DNA of 64,000 nucleotides from Clostridia bacterium (GTDB lineage Bacteria > Bacillota > Clostridia > Oscillospirales > Acutalibacteraceae): the NCBI GenBank assembly GCA_017466365.1, contig JAFTUG010000016.1:186001-250000 (forward strand). Direction: 5' to 3'. Positions 17,345-26,190 of this stretch are shown in pieces. A model generated the notes under the pieces. That model made no database searches, had not been told where the DNA came from, and saw only the letters and a list, made by a program, of their open reading frames with translations. Both the position numbers and the translations under genes were made by a program. How positions within the stretch are numbered: position 1 is the first letter of the stretch; each line of letters begins with the position of its first letter.

Positions 17345-17839
17345 TTAGGCGAGTTCGCTAACGCCTAAGTGGATACCTTTTTCAAGATATTCAAAGACTG
17401 TGCCGAAAACATCGTTGTAGGGGATATCAGCAAAAAGTCCGAAAATTGTGCCGAAAACCTTTTCGTAAAGATCTGTTTCCTGAAGGAACTTCATGATCTT
17501 GTGTACGGGAATCTGGAAATACTTAACCTTGCATTCTTCTACGTGTGCATTAAAAGCGTTCTTTGTAACGATGATTTCACCGCAGTAATCGCATTCGCCT
17601 TTGTATTCAAGGCAAACGCCTTCGTGGATTGCAAGCTCTTCAACTGTAGCAAAGTCAGCGCCGCAGCCGTATGAGCAAACGCGGAAATAACCGTCACAAT
17701 TTGCAAGGTGCTTGTTGTACTCAGTTTCGTTTGTATAGGTTTCTTCGCAGTAGGGGCAGATGTTTGTTGATGCAAATGCTACTGTTGCTGTTGAAAGAAT
17801 GCAAACAAGTGCAAGTGCAATTGATAAGAACTTTTTCAA
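17345..17839 (-). CDS. Exported protein with three C2HC zinc fingers
   Basis: A 164-residue protein with a signal peptide (residues 1-24). Three finger modules follow, with ligands C28/C31/H44/C48, C55/C59/H72/C76 and C83/C86/H99/C103. Each keeps the C-x2/3-C-x12-H-x3-C spacing and the core hydrophobic positions of classical zinc fingers. The last 60 residues form an amphipathic helical region (KIMKFLQETDLYEKVFG and similar). The start is a TTG at 17839 behind AAAGGAG. The same architecture, with the third finger at identical residue numbers, occurs in the gene at 54293. Zinc binding is inferred; partner and role are unknown. Confidence 0.8.
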   Translation of the reverse strand: MKKFLSIALALVCILSTATVAFASTNICPYCEETYTNETEYNKHLANCDGYFRVCSYGCGADFATVEELAIHEGVCLEYKGECDYCGEIIVTKNAFNAHVEECKVKYFQIPVHKIMKFLQETDLYEKVFGTIFGLFADIPYNDVFGTVFEYLEKGIHLGVSELA

Positions 17840-17901
17840 TTTTCTTATCTCCTTTCAGATGATTTTGTTGCAAAAATACACTGCAACCATATGTTGTAAG
17901 A

Positions 17902-17930
17902 ATATTAGCATAAATGAACAATTTTGTCAA
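17902..17930 (-). promoter_or_regulatory. Promoter of the exported zinc-finger gene
   Basis: On the minus strand TTGACA (17925-17930), 17 bases, TAATAT (17902-17907): identical in elements and spacing to the promoters at 13129 and 54213. The predicted leader is about 55 bases. Confidence 0.7.
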
Positions 17931-17975
17931 TATGTATTAATAAAATGTTAACATAATGTGTTTGAACTTGAATTC

Positions 17976-19832
17976 TTATCCCCAATTGAACGGGCGGTTC
18001 ATAAAGTCAACCTCATTTTTGTTTTCCGGAATGGTTGCAAAGGATGATACTCTGTCAAGACCATGGGATTTAAAATCGTCATACAGCTTTTCGTTTTCCT
18101 TGAGTCTGAATGGGTTAAGGAAGATATATTCACCCATGAAAAGATTGGATTTATAATATCTCCAGCTTAATTCAGCCACTTCAATGTTGAATTTTTGCAC
18201 CTCGGTTACGTCTGCTTTGAGCGCAAGATCAAAAAGAAGGTCACTTTTTGCAACTGCATAGGGTGAGCAGAAGCCTGCCTGATAATGCCAGTCAAAATCA
18301 AAGGCATGTGCGGTTGCTTTGGTTTGTGCTGTTTGCAGGTCTATGTATTCCTTGATATACGGTGCAGCATCTTCTCCGTAGAATGCGTTGAGGAAATCGT
18401 TCATATGATATTCAACATCGCAGTTAACATCCCATTGAAGCTTGCAGAGAAGATAATTTCTTAATTCGTTGAAGGCGGCATAATGACCGTCTCCGCAGTT
18501 ATAGATGTAGCCCGTTATGCCGATATCGTGCATATATTTCATCGTGGACTGCATAGTTTCAAAGTTTGAGAAGAACATTGCGGTGTTGAGAAAGTTTATT
18601 GTGTAGTCATAGATATAGGTTGTATCCGCAACCTTGACCCAGTTTGCAAAATCCTGTGCAACCTGCGGTTCAGGGTCTCCATAGAGCATATCAAAAGTTT
18701 CGTATTCAATGCCGTCCATGGCGCCGCATTCGGTCAAGGTATGGCTTCTGCATGCCTTGTGAAGTCCGCAGAGAACAGGGGCAACGTTGTCACTGCATCG
18801 AAGGGATAAATCTGTCGGAGGTCTGTCGGTTTCGTTATAAGCATAGAAGGTGAACATAAAATCGGTGAATTCATCGTCAAGGGCATCGGCAAAATTATTT
18901 GTGAAAATAAGGGTCGGTGCACAAACCGTGCCGTATTTTTCATAGAGAGCCTCGCATGAGTCGCAGTGACAATAGTTCATGTTATCTTTCTGACCGATAT
19001 GAATATATTTGGCTCCGTTGTCACATTCGAGAATGGCTTTTCTTCCGTTTTCAACGGCAATGGCAAGCACATCCGGATGTGAAAGGCAGACGTGGTCGGT
19101 GCTTCTTGTGCCGTCAGGCTGAAGTGCAAAATATTCGGGATGATCGGCGAAAAGTGAGTCGGGAACAAGCTTATCAAGAGTGACGTCCCACAGAACATAG
19201 GTCAGCGCACCGCCGTAGTCATCGGCTTCACTCCAGAAAGAGACATTCATCTTTGTTCTGGCACGGTGAGCATCGTTTGTTCCCTGACAGTCATTTCTGC
19301 GAACGGAGAATGACGGAACAACCGTGCGGTCAATGTTGGCATCAACAACGACATCATCGTTTTCGGGTACAACCTCAAGGGTTGGGGTGAACCAGCGAAC
19401 TCCGAGATATTCTTCAAGAAGAGTGTAAACTCCGTAAAGAGTGCCTCTGTCGCTTCCGCCTGAAATATAAAGATTCGCCGAGTCGGATCTAATGGTGAAA
19501 GCATCGGAATCCATATTTTCGCCTGTACCGAGGACGATTGCTTTCTGACTGTCGGTAAGCGCATCTTCCGTAATATAATCGAGCTTTGCGCCGCTGATTT
19601 TTTCAATATAGTTCTGCAATTCGTCAACGGCGGTGAGTATGCATTCGTCAGGGTTTTCTTCTGTAACGATAACATAATCCGTTTCACCATTTTCAACTAT
19701 ATACATCGGATTTATAATCTCGGGTGCTTTGTATTCATTTCCGCCGTAGTTGATATTTGTGCTTACGGGAATGATCCCTACTGCAAAAAGGATAACCTCA
19801 ATGAGTGAAAAAATCGCTTTTATCGTTGCCAT
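17976..19832 (-). CDS. DUF4838 domain protein, glycosidase-like
   Basis: A 618-residue protein with an N-terminal hydrophobic segment (about residues 5-22). The first third resembles the small alpha/beta domain that precedes GH20 and GH67 catalytic barrels (IVLGTGEN, GGSDRGTLYGVYTLLEEYLGVRW). The rest matches DUF4838 (PF16126), including HIGQKDNMNYCHCDSC. GGAGGAA supports the ATG at 19832. Proteins of this family occur with polysaccharide-degrading enzymes, and the divergent neighbour is a GH92 mannosidase, so a role in glycan breakdown at the cell surface is likely. The exact reaction is unknown. Confidence 0.8.
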   Translation of the reverse strand: MATIKAIFSLIEVILFAVGIIPVSTNINYGGNEYKAPEIINPMYIVENGETDYVIVTEENPDECILTAVDELQNYIEKISGAKLDYITEDALTDSQKAIVLGTGENMDSDAFTIRSDSANLYISGGSDRGTLYGVYTLLEEYLGVRWFTPTLEVVPENDDVVVDANIDRTVVPSFSVRRNDCQGTNDAHRARTKMNVSFWSEADDYGGALTYVLWDVTLDKLVPDSLFADHPEYFALQPDGTRSTDHVCLSHPDVLAIAVENGRKAILECDNGAKYIHIGQKDNMNYCHCDSCEALYEKYGTVCAPTLIFTNNFADALDDEFTDFMFTFYAYNETDRPPTDLSLRCSDNVAPVLCGLHKACRSHTLTECGAMDGIEYETFDMLYGDPEPQVAQDFANWVKVADTTYIYDYTINFLNTAMFFSNFETMQSTMKYMHDIGITGYIYNCGDGHYAAFNELRNYLLCKLQWDVNCDVEYHMNDFLNAFYGEDAAPYIKEYIDLQTAQTKATAHAFDFDWHYQAGFCSPYAVAKSDLLFDLALKADVTEVQKFNIEVAELSWRYYKSNLFMGEYIFLNPFRLKENEKLYDDFKSHGLDRVSSFATIPENKNEVDFMNRPFNWG

Positions 19833-19904
19833 ATTTCTTCCTCCGTATTTGTTATGAATCCATATTATCACATGCTATTTTATTTTTCAAGAAAAACCTA
19901 AACC

Positions 19905-19933
19905 TTGACATTTTATATTTCATAATTTATATT
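19905..19933 (+). promoter_or_regulatory. Promoter of the GH92 gene
   Basis: TTGACA (19905-19910), 17 bases, TATATT (19928-19933), in the divergent gap between the DUF4838 gene and GH92. Confidence 0.6.
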
Positions 19934-19965
19934 AAAATAGAAGGATTTATAAAGGAGGCGGCATT

Positions 19966-22224
19966 ATGTGGAAAATAATCAGAATTTTTGTTTCGGTATT
20001 TGTCGCATTTGAAACGTTATTTACGGGTATCATTGGCGGCGTTATGCCGAAAATCGCAGATATGCCCGAGGCTGCAACAGGGGAATACACTCAATATGTT
20101 GACCCGTTTATCGGTACCGGAGGAACTCCGTGGACTTGCGGCATGGTTAGCCCTGCGGCAACTGTGCCTTTCGGTGCGGTCAGACTCGGCCCCGACACAA
20201 GCTTTATCGGTGATGTGTATATCACAAAAATGAATACTTCGGGCTACTATTATGAGCAGGCGCATATCAGGGGCTTCAGCCACTCGAGACTTTCGGGGAC
20301 AGGCGCAGAGGATTACTGCCATTTCAGAGTTACTCCCGCAGTCGGTGATAACGAGCCTACGGTAATGACCTACTCACATTCAAGCGAAACCGCTTCTCCC
20401 GGATATTATGCAGTTTATCTTCCTGCTGTCGGCTGTCTTGCGGAAATGACGGCGGATATTCATACGGGCATTCACCGCTACACCTTTGATACCGATAAGG
20501 ATGCAAGGCTTTATATCGACGTAACAAGCGCCTCTGCAAACAAAACATCAAAAGACGGCAAGGTTTCCTATAATGAAGAAACGGGAATAATCATGGGCGG
20601 ATGCATAATCGACGGTCAGTTTTCAGGCAGATTTGACGGTCTTCCTGCATATTTTGCCGCTGTTACGAATAAACCCGTAAAGTCTTGTAAAATAAAGGAT
20701 AACGGAGAAAAGGTCGGAATTGACCTCAACTTCGGTTCGCTTAAAAATGAAAGTGTTGAGCTTAAAATCGGCATAAGCTATGTCAGTGCGGAAAATGCAC
20801 TTCTCAACCTTAAATCGGAAACCGACGGACTCGGTTTTGATGATGTAAAGGAAAATGCCGTTAAGGCATGGGATGAACGTCTTTCGTCAATAAAGATTGA
20901 TACCGATGATAAAGAAATAAAAACCGTTTTCTATACCGCGCTTTATCATGCAATGATTATGCCGACCGATTTTACCGATGTTAACGGTGAATATCTCGGT
21001 TTTGATAAGCAGGCATACAAGGCAGATGGATATACTTACAGAACGGATATGTCGCTCTGGGACACCTGCAGAACAACTCATCCGCTTTATACTCTTATTG
21101 CACAGGATATACAGACCGACTGCCTTAACAGCCTTGTTGATATGGCTCAAAAGGGTGGCGGAAACCTTCCGCGCTGGCCGATGGGGGCAGGGTATTCAAG
21201 CTCAATGTTCGGCGACTCCGCAAATATCGTTATTGCAGAGAGCTATCTTAAAGGAATAACCGATTTTGATGTTGAGGCGGCTTATGAGGCGATGAAATAT
21301 TCATCCGAAAACGCAACTAACAAAGCAGGCAGAAACTTTATTGAATTATATAATCAGTACAGATATATTCCCAATGATATTGAAGGTGTAAACAAATCCG
21401 TTGCCCGCACTCTTGAATACGCATGGGAGGATGCGGCGATTGCATCTCTTGCAAAGGCACTCGGCAAGGATGAGGATGCAAAAAAATACACCGAAAAATC
21501 GATGTATTATAAGAATGTTTTCAACCCCGAAACAAAGTATTTCCAGGCGAGAAATGCAGACGGAACCTTCGTTTGGAATTTCAGCCCTTATATAACAGAG
21601 TTTTATGATGCGGTTATGATAAAAAAGTTTGCAAACTGCTATTCCGAGGGCAGTGCAAGACATTGGAGATGGGCAGCGCAGCATGATATCGAAGGTATGA
21701 TTGAGCTTTTCGGCTCGGAAGAATATTTTGTAAGTGAGCTTGAAGATTTTATGAAGGATGCTTCGCTCACAAGGGCGGCGGTTGATCCGGGTCACGGTTA
21801 TTGGATAGGTAATCAGCACGATATTCATACTCCCTATCTTTTCAGCAACGCAGGCAGACCCGACCTTACACAGAAATGGGTGCGCTGGACTCTTAAAAAC
21901 CGTTTCAGCGATGATATAAACGGTCTCGACGGCAATGATGACGGCGGCACAACAAGCACTTGGTATGTTTTCTCCGCACTCGGATTTTATCCTCTTGCAG
22001 GTACGGATAAATACTGGATCGGTTCGCCGAATATTGATTCGGCAGAGATTGTGCTTTCAAACGGTAAAACGCTTAAAATCACCGCAAATAATCAGAGCGA
22101 CAAGAATATTTATGTTAGCAGCGTAACCCTCAACGGAGAAGAGCTTGACGGCTGCTACGTTACTCATTCGCAGCTTATGAACGGCGGCGAGCTTGTTTTC
22201 AACATGAGCAGAACAGCGGAATAA
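19966..22224 (+). CDS. GH92 family exo-alpha-mannosidase
   Basis: A 752-residue exported glycoside hydrolase with an N-terminal signal or anchor (residues 1-28). GH92 landmarks appear in order: YVDPFIGTGG, ATVPFGAVRLGPDT, HIRGFSHSRLSGTGA, DTCRTTHPLY, ARHWRWAAQHD, and near the C-terminus DGNDDGGTTSTWYVFSALGF and GSPNIDSAEI. Family members are Ca2+-dependent alpha-mannosidases acting on N-glycans or yeast mannan, mostly on alpha-1,2 linkages. AAAGGAGG precedes the ATG. The usual GNDDxGxMSAWYV is changed here to GGTTSTWYV, which could alter linkage preference. Confidence 0.92.
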   Translation: MWKIIRIFVSVFVAFETLFTGIIGGVMPKIADMPEAATGEYTQYVDPFIGTGGTPWTCGMVSPAATVPFGAVRLGPDTSFIGDVYITKMNTSGYYYEQAHIRGFSHSRLSGTGAEDYCHFRVTPAVGDNEPTVMTYSHSSETASPGYYAVYLPAVGCLAEMTADIHTGIHRYTFDTDKDARLYIDVTSASANKTSKDGKVSYNEETGIIMGGCIIDGQFSGRFDGLPAYFAAVTNKPVKSCKIKDNGEKVGIDLNFGSLKNESVELKIGISYVSAENALLNLKSETDGLGFDDVKENAVKAWDERLSSIKIDTDDKEIKTVFYTALYHAMIMPTDFTDVNGEYLGFDKQAYKADGYTYRTDMSLWDTCRTTHPLYTLIAQDIQTDCLNSLVDMAQKGGGNLPRWPMGAGYSSSMFGDSANIVIAESYLKGITDFDVEAAYEAMKYSSENATNKAGRNFIELYNQYRYIPNDIEGVNKSVARTLEYAWEDAAIASLAKALGKDEDAKKYTEKSMYYKNVFNPETKYFQARNADGTFVWNFSPYITEFYDAVMIKKFANCYSEGSARHWRWAAQHDIEGMIELFGSEEYFVSELEDFMKDASLTRAAVDPGHGYWIGNQHDIHTPYLFSNAGRPDLTQKWVRWTLKNRFSDDINGLDGNDDGGTTSTWYVFSALGFYPLAGTDKYWIGSPNIDSAEIVLSNGKTLKITANNQSDKNIYVSSVTLNGEELDGCYVTHSQLMNGGELVFNMSRTAE

Positions 22225-22271
22225 TAGTTTTGTAAAAAGTGCGAAAAACATTGAAAATCAACGATGCAACC

Positions 22272-22299
22272 ATCGGTTGACACATTGCAATGCACCGAT
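22272..22299. promoter_or_regulatory. Inverted repeat upstream of the membrane-bound XRE regulator
   Basis: ATCGGT (22272-22277) and ACCGAT (22294-22299) are separated by 16 bases that include TTGACA. This could be an autoregulatory site; the matching -10 is unclear. Confidence 0.3.
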
Positions 22300-22385
22300 T
22301 GGTAGAGCGTAACTATCAAGATGTGTTACAATTCAGTCATCGGAAGGAAAAACCTTTCCGCAAAAAAACATACGAGGTGAAGGAT

Positions 22386-23360
22386 ATGTTATTGGCTGAC
22401 AAAATTATAAGAATGAGAAAAAAGAACGGCTGGTCACAAGAAGAGCTTGCAGAGAAAATGAATGTTTCAAGGCAGGCGGTTTCAAAATGGGAGAGTGCGC
22501 AGTCTATTCCGGAACTTGAAAAGATTCTTTTTCTTGGAGAGCTTTTCGGAGTTACAACCGATTATCTTCTTAAGGATGAAATAGAAAATGAAGAATTCAC
22601 CAACTCTGATATGAAATCGGGGATTAAAAGGGTTACGATGTCGGAGGCAAATGATTATATTGAACACAGAAAAAGGGCATCATTTCTTATTGCTTTGGGA
22701 GTTTTTCTTTGTATTATCTCGCCTGCTGCGTTGATTATTCTTTCTGCAGCACCTTTTTTCTATAAAATTCCTATGGGATTTTCCATTCTTATGGGAATAA
22801 TCGTTTTACTTGTTCTGGTGGCTGCTGCAATCGGTATTTTTTCTTACTGCGGATTCAAAAGCTCTGCATTCAGCTATCTTTCGGGTGATTTTGAAACCGA
22901 ATACGGCGTTGTCGGAATGGTGAAGGAAAAAGATAAGCAGTTTACTCCGTTTGGGGTTGCAACCAACATAATCGCAACTTGCCTCTGCGTTATTTCACCT
23001 GCTCCGATACTTGTTGCGGCATTCTATTCGGATGCATTCGGAATTTGCGTTTCCGTTGCGGCTACTCTTGCAATAATCGGAATTGCAGTTATGCTTTATA
23101 TTATCGGAACGGTGCGCAGCCGCAGCATGCACAGGCTTCTCAAAGACGGGGAATTCACTGAAGAAGGCAAGAAAAAAGACAGCATGCAGAGCAATCTTGC
23201 GGCAATATATTGGCTTTCTGCAACGGCGATTTATCTCGCATGGAGTTTTCTTGGCGGTGGTTGGGGAACAACATGGGTGCTTTGGCCTGTAGCAGGGATA
23301 ATATATCCGATAGTCTGCATTATTGCAGGCAAGTTTGCGGCGGTTTCGGGAAAGAAATAA
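22386..23360 (+). CDS. XRE-family regulator with membrane domain
   Basis: A 324-residue protein. Residues 4-58 form an XRE helix-turn-helix (IIRMRKKNGWSQEELAEKMN, SRQAVSKWES). The C-terminal two thirds contain about five to six transmembrane helices in pairs. Such proteins act as membrane-tethered transcription factors in clostridia. The ATG at 22386 follows AGGTGAAGG and is preferred over an upstream in-frame ATG at 22290. The CPBP protease-like gene follows after 27 bases and may be co-transcribed. Confidence 0.85.
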   Translation: MLLADKIIRMRKKNGWSQEELAEKMNVSRQAVSKWESAQSIPELEKILFLGELFGVTTDYLLKDEIENEEFTNSDMKSGIKRVTMSEANDYIEHRKRASFLIALGVFLCIISPAALIILSAAPFFYKIPMGFSILMGIIVLLVLVAAAIGIFSYCGFKSSAFSYLSGDFETEYGVVGMVKEKDKQFTPFGVATNIIATCLCVISPAPILVAAFYSDAFGICVSVAATLAIIGIAVMLYIIGTVRSRSMHRLLKDGEFTEEGKKKDSMQSNLAAIYWLSATAIYLAWSFLGGGWGTTWVLWPVAGIIYPIVCIIAGKFAAVSGKK

Positions 23361-23387
23361 GCGGAGAGGCTGAAAGGGGTGTTTTGT

Positions 23388-23918
23388 GTGACTCTTTTAA
23401 AATCATTACTTTTCAATCTCTCTTTTTTGGGAACATCTGTTTTTTTAATAAAAACGACAAAAATCGGAATTCCGGATATCAGAAAATATAAAGAAAAACC
23501 GTTAAAACAAATTGCCGTTTCCGTTGTTATTACTGTTGCAGCTCTTGTATTTTATGCATTAAAAATAATAATAGACGGACAAGAATTCAGTGTTTTTGCT
23601 TTTCTCGGTTATTCCTTTGCGGATGCTGCGGAGTTTGTGGTTATGCAGCTCCTTTACAGCGTTACCGAAGAGCTTTTTATGCGTTGCTGGCTGCTTCGTT
23701 TCACGGAATATATCAGTGGTTCAAAGTGGATAGGCGTTGCCGTTTCAAGCTTGTTGTTCGGTCTGGCGCATTGGGTTTTGGGCGGTTCGTTTGAAAAGTT
23801 TGTCTATATATCGCTTATAGGATTTGTATGGGGATTTTCACTTGTCAAGGTGAAAGGATGTACGATTTATTCATTAATGCTTTCACATTTTCTTTATGAT
23901 CTTGCGGTTGCATCTTAA
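23388..23918 (+). CDS. CPBP family intramembrane metalloprotease
   Basis: A 176-residue membrane protein of the CPBP/Abi family (PF02517), glutamic-type intramembrane proteases related to CAAX protease Rce1. The three motifs are intact: TEELFMR (Glu 94 and 95), FGLAHW and HFLYD. A GTG at 23388 behind AAAGGGG is the likely start; another GTG 9 bases upstream is possible. In Bacillota these proteins process peptides, confer bacteriocin self-immunity or act in signalling; which of these applies is not visible. Confidence 0.85.
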   Translation: MTLLKSLLFNLSFLGTSVFLIKTTKIGIPDIRKYKEKPLKQIAVSVVITVAALVFYALKIIIDGQEFSVFAFLGYSFADAAEFVVMQLLYSVTEELFMRCWLLRFTEYISGSKWIGVAVSSLLFGLAHWVLGGSFEKFVYISLIGFVWGFSLVKVKGCTIYSLMLSHFLYDLAVAS

Positions 23919-23930
23919 TAACATAATTAT

Positions 23931-23962
23931 AACGGGCTGTCATTGCGACAGCCCGTTTTTAT
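23931..23962 (+). terminator. Terminator after the CPBP gene
   Basis: AACGGGCTGTC and GACAGCCCGTT form an 11-base stem with a 5-base loop followed by T5. It sits between convergent genes. Confidence 0.85.
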
Positions 23963-23963
23963 A

Positions 23964-25448
23964 CTATTTCTTGATTATTTCGGATATTTTTTCGGAAAGA
24001 CCTTTGAGTGAAAAATCTTTTCCTCCCGAAACACTTTTAGCTTTAACAAGCGAATAAAAATCGCTCTTACCCAAATCCTTTGAAGGAATATTTTCGATTT
24101 TTTCAATCAGTCTTGCAAAGGTTTCGGTTTGCTCCGTCATAAGGTCAATATCAAATTTTTCCATTTCGTGAGTATCGCTTACAACGCAGAGATAGTAAGG
24201 CGCGGGAACAAGGCTGATTTCGGGAATTCTCATGGTAAAGAAATTCTGCCCCTCGCCGAAATGCAGGGCATTGTGACCTCTTAAAGTCATTGTGCGGATA
24301 TTTTTTCTCTCCTTGACGGTATCAATATAAAGCTTATCCATAAAATCGTTGCCAGTATAGACAAGCTCAACCTCCTGCCTGCCCGTGTGCTTATATTCAC
24401 CGTCAATGTCACGCCATTCCATGCAGCCTAAATGTTCAAGAGTGAGATTTGCAACGCATTTGAAATGATCGCCCTTACCGTCCCATAATTCACGGTGCAT
24501 TGCAAGCCAGCGAGAGGCGGATTGAAAAGCCCCTGTTCTTATATCCTCAAAGTGAGGCAGGCGGAAATGTCCGGTTGTGAAAACAAAAATATGCGTCCTT
24601 TCAGGCTCTTGGTCTTTCATGTTTTTCATAAGCTGCAAAAGCGCAATCGGACCGTTTTCTTCAACGCAGTTTGTGCCGTCGGTGTGGGTGTTGACGATAA
24701 CACATTCCTTTTCATTTTTTCCTTTTATAATGCTGTAAAAGCTTTCAGTAAATGCTTTTTCTTCAATCTCTGCCTCGAGAACAAATTTTGCTTTTTTATG
24801 TTCTTTTGCCGCTTTAATAAGCTTTTCGCCGTTTGATTCGCTGACCCAAAGCATCGGTATGCCCTGATAATCCGCAATAAAAGAGAGATATTGCCCCTTA
24901 ACGCAATCCTCGTGCAGGCCCCTCCATATAAGAATTACAGCTTTTGCTTTTGAAAGCTTTGAAACGATGCCGTAAAAGCATTGAACAAAGCTTGTGATAA
25001 CAGGTCCCTCGTATTTGGCTTCAAGCACCACATCTTCGGGATAACTCGTGCGCTTATCAAATGCTATTTCACTTGGTATAAAGTTTACGTTTGCAACATC
25101 GAAAACGGCAATCTTTCCTGCAATGTTTGTTACATCGGAAACACCGTCAACATAAACAAGCTCTTCTGTTATTCCCTCTGCGCAGGTTTCACCCGAATAA
25201 GGATAAGCCGACGAAACGGGAATACTGATAATTTCATCTCTGTCAAGAATTCCGATTGATGATTTTTTCTCTTCCCAACGTTTGAAATAAAACGGGTCGC
25301 TGAAAATCGGAATCCCCATTTTCCCGATTTCATCCTTCAACCAGTTGATAAAAGCTGCGTGTCCTTTGCTTCCGGTAAGCCTTGTGCCGAAGGAATTCAT
25401 TTTATGCATTCCTTCGAGCATTTCTTCTTTTGAAATAACAAAATTCAT
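23964..25448 (-). CDS. M28-like metallopeptidase with PA-type insert
   Basis: A 494-residue protein without a clear signal peptide. NSFGTRLTGSKGHAAFINWL is the typical start of M28 aminopeptidase-like proteins. The middle resembles a protease-associated (PA) domain. VNTHTDGTNCVEENGPIALL carries the first His-x-Asp of the metal site; further candidates are TTGHFRLPH and CVVSDTHEME. AAAGGGG precedes the ATG at 25448. The metal site is less canonical than in characterised M28 enzymes, so the activity is uncertain. Confidence 0.65.
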   Translation of the reverse strand: MNFVISKEEMLEGMHKMNSFGTRLTGSKGHAAFINWLKDEIGKMGIPIFSDPFYFKRWEEKKSSIGILDRDEIISIPVSSAYPYSGETCAEGITEELVYVDGVSDVTNIAGKIAVFDVANVNFIPSEIAFDKRTSYPEDVVLEAKYEGPVITSFVQCFYGIVSKLSKAKAVILIWRGLHEDCVKGQYLSFIADYQGIPMLWVSESNGEKLIKAAKEHKKAKFVLEAEIEEKAFTESFYSIIKGKNEKECVIVNTHTDGTNCVEENGPIALLQLMKNMKDQEPERTHIFVFTTGHFRLPHFEDIRTGAFQSASRWLAMHRELWDGKGDHFKCVANLTLEHLGCMEWRDIDGEYKHTGRQEVELVYTGNDFMDKLYIDTVKERKNIRTMTLRGHNALHFGEGQNFFTMRIPEISLVPAPYYLCVVSDTHEMEKFDIDLMTEQTETFARLIEKIENIPSKDLGKSDFYSLVKAKSVSGGKDFSLKGLSEKISEIIKK

Positions 25449-25574
25449 CTTTTTTCCCCTTTCTGCATGCATTTTGTTTTTAAACGAATGCGTTAAACAA
25501 TATGACAAATACTATAAGCACTTATATTATTGTGTATAATACCCATAGTATAGCACATGCAAATAAAAATATCA

Positions 25575-25616
25575 ATAGTCTGTAGAATACCAACTTGAAT
25601 ATTTATAGACTATAAT
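25575..25616 (+). promoter_or_regulatory. Promoter and inverted repeat of the small XRE gene
   Basis: ATAGTCT (25575-25581) and AGACTAT (25607-25613) are inverted; the second arm overlaps a perfect TATAAT (25611-25616). This suggests autoregulation. Confidence 0.4.
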
Positions 25617-25642
25617 TAAATGATAAAAGAGTGGTTGGTACT

Positions 25643-25981
25643 ATGAGTGAAATAGCAAAGTCAATCGGAAAAAGAATACGCAGTTACAGAAATAATCTCG
25701 GCTTGAGTCAGGAAAAGCTTGCGGAGCTTTCGGGATGCCATCCGACCTATATCGGTCAGATAGAGCGCGGAGAAAAAAACGCAACGCTTGAAAGCATCGA
25801 AAAGATTTCCTCTGCTTTGAATGTTCCTCTTTCCAAGCTTTTTGAAAAGCTCGGCGGGGCGGAGAATATCGGCAGAAACATTCCATTGGAATGCTATGAT
25901 ATTCTTTCTGCAAAAACGCCGCAGGAACAGGAGCATATATACCGCATACTTATTGAAATTGATAAATATAAGGATGCTTGA
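25643..25981 (+). CDS. Small XRE-family transcriptional regulator
   Basis: A 112-residue protein almost entirely made of an XRE helix-turn-helix: IGKRIRSYRNNLGLSQEKLA, then CHPTYIGQIERGEKNATLES, like SinR and restriction-controller proteins. A short C-terminal helix probably dimerises. The ATG at 25643 is chosen; an in-frame GTG lies 12 bases earlier. No gene directly downstream on the same strand suggests a target. Confidence 0.8.
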   Translation: MSEIAKSIGKRIRSYRNNLGLSQEKLAELSGCHPTYIGQIERGEKNATLESIEKISSALNVPLSKLFEKLGGAENIGRNIPLECYDILSAKTPQEQEHIYRILIEIDKYKDA

Positions 25982-26141
25982 TTGACGGTTCCTCCATTAA
26001 CCGTCGTGAAAAGCAGATTTGAATTTGAGCCGTCGTTTTTATCTGCAATTTGATTATACAAAATAATTTTGGTGGTTTGAATATGCTTTATCTAATCTTA
26101 AGCAGATGTTAAAAAAACATTAATATTATATATAAGAAAAA

Positions 26142-26179
26142 TCCGCCCGATTCAGTCAGTAAAGACCAATCGGGCGGAG
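26142..26179 (-). terminator. Terminator of the gntR-ABC operon
   Basis: TCCGCCCGATT and AATCGGGCGGA form an 11-base stem; T5 follows on the minus strand. Related stem sequence (GCCCGA...TCGGGC) occurs in the terminator at 29340. Confidence 0.8.
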
Positions 26180-26190
26180 TGTGTTTTTTA

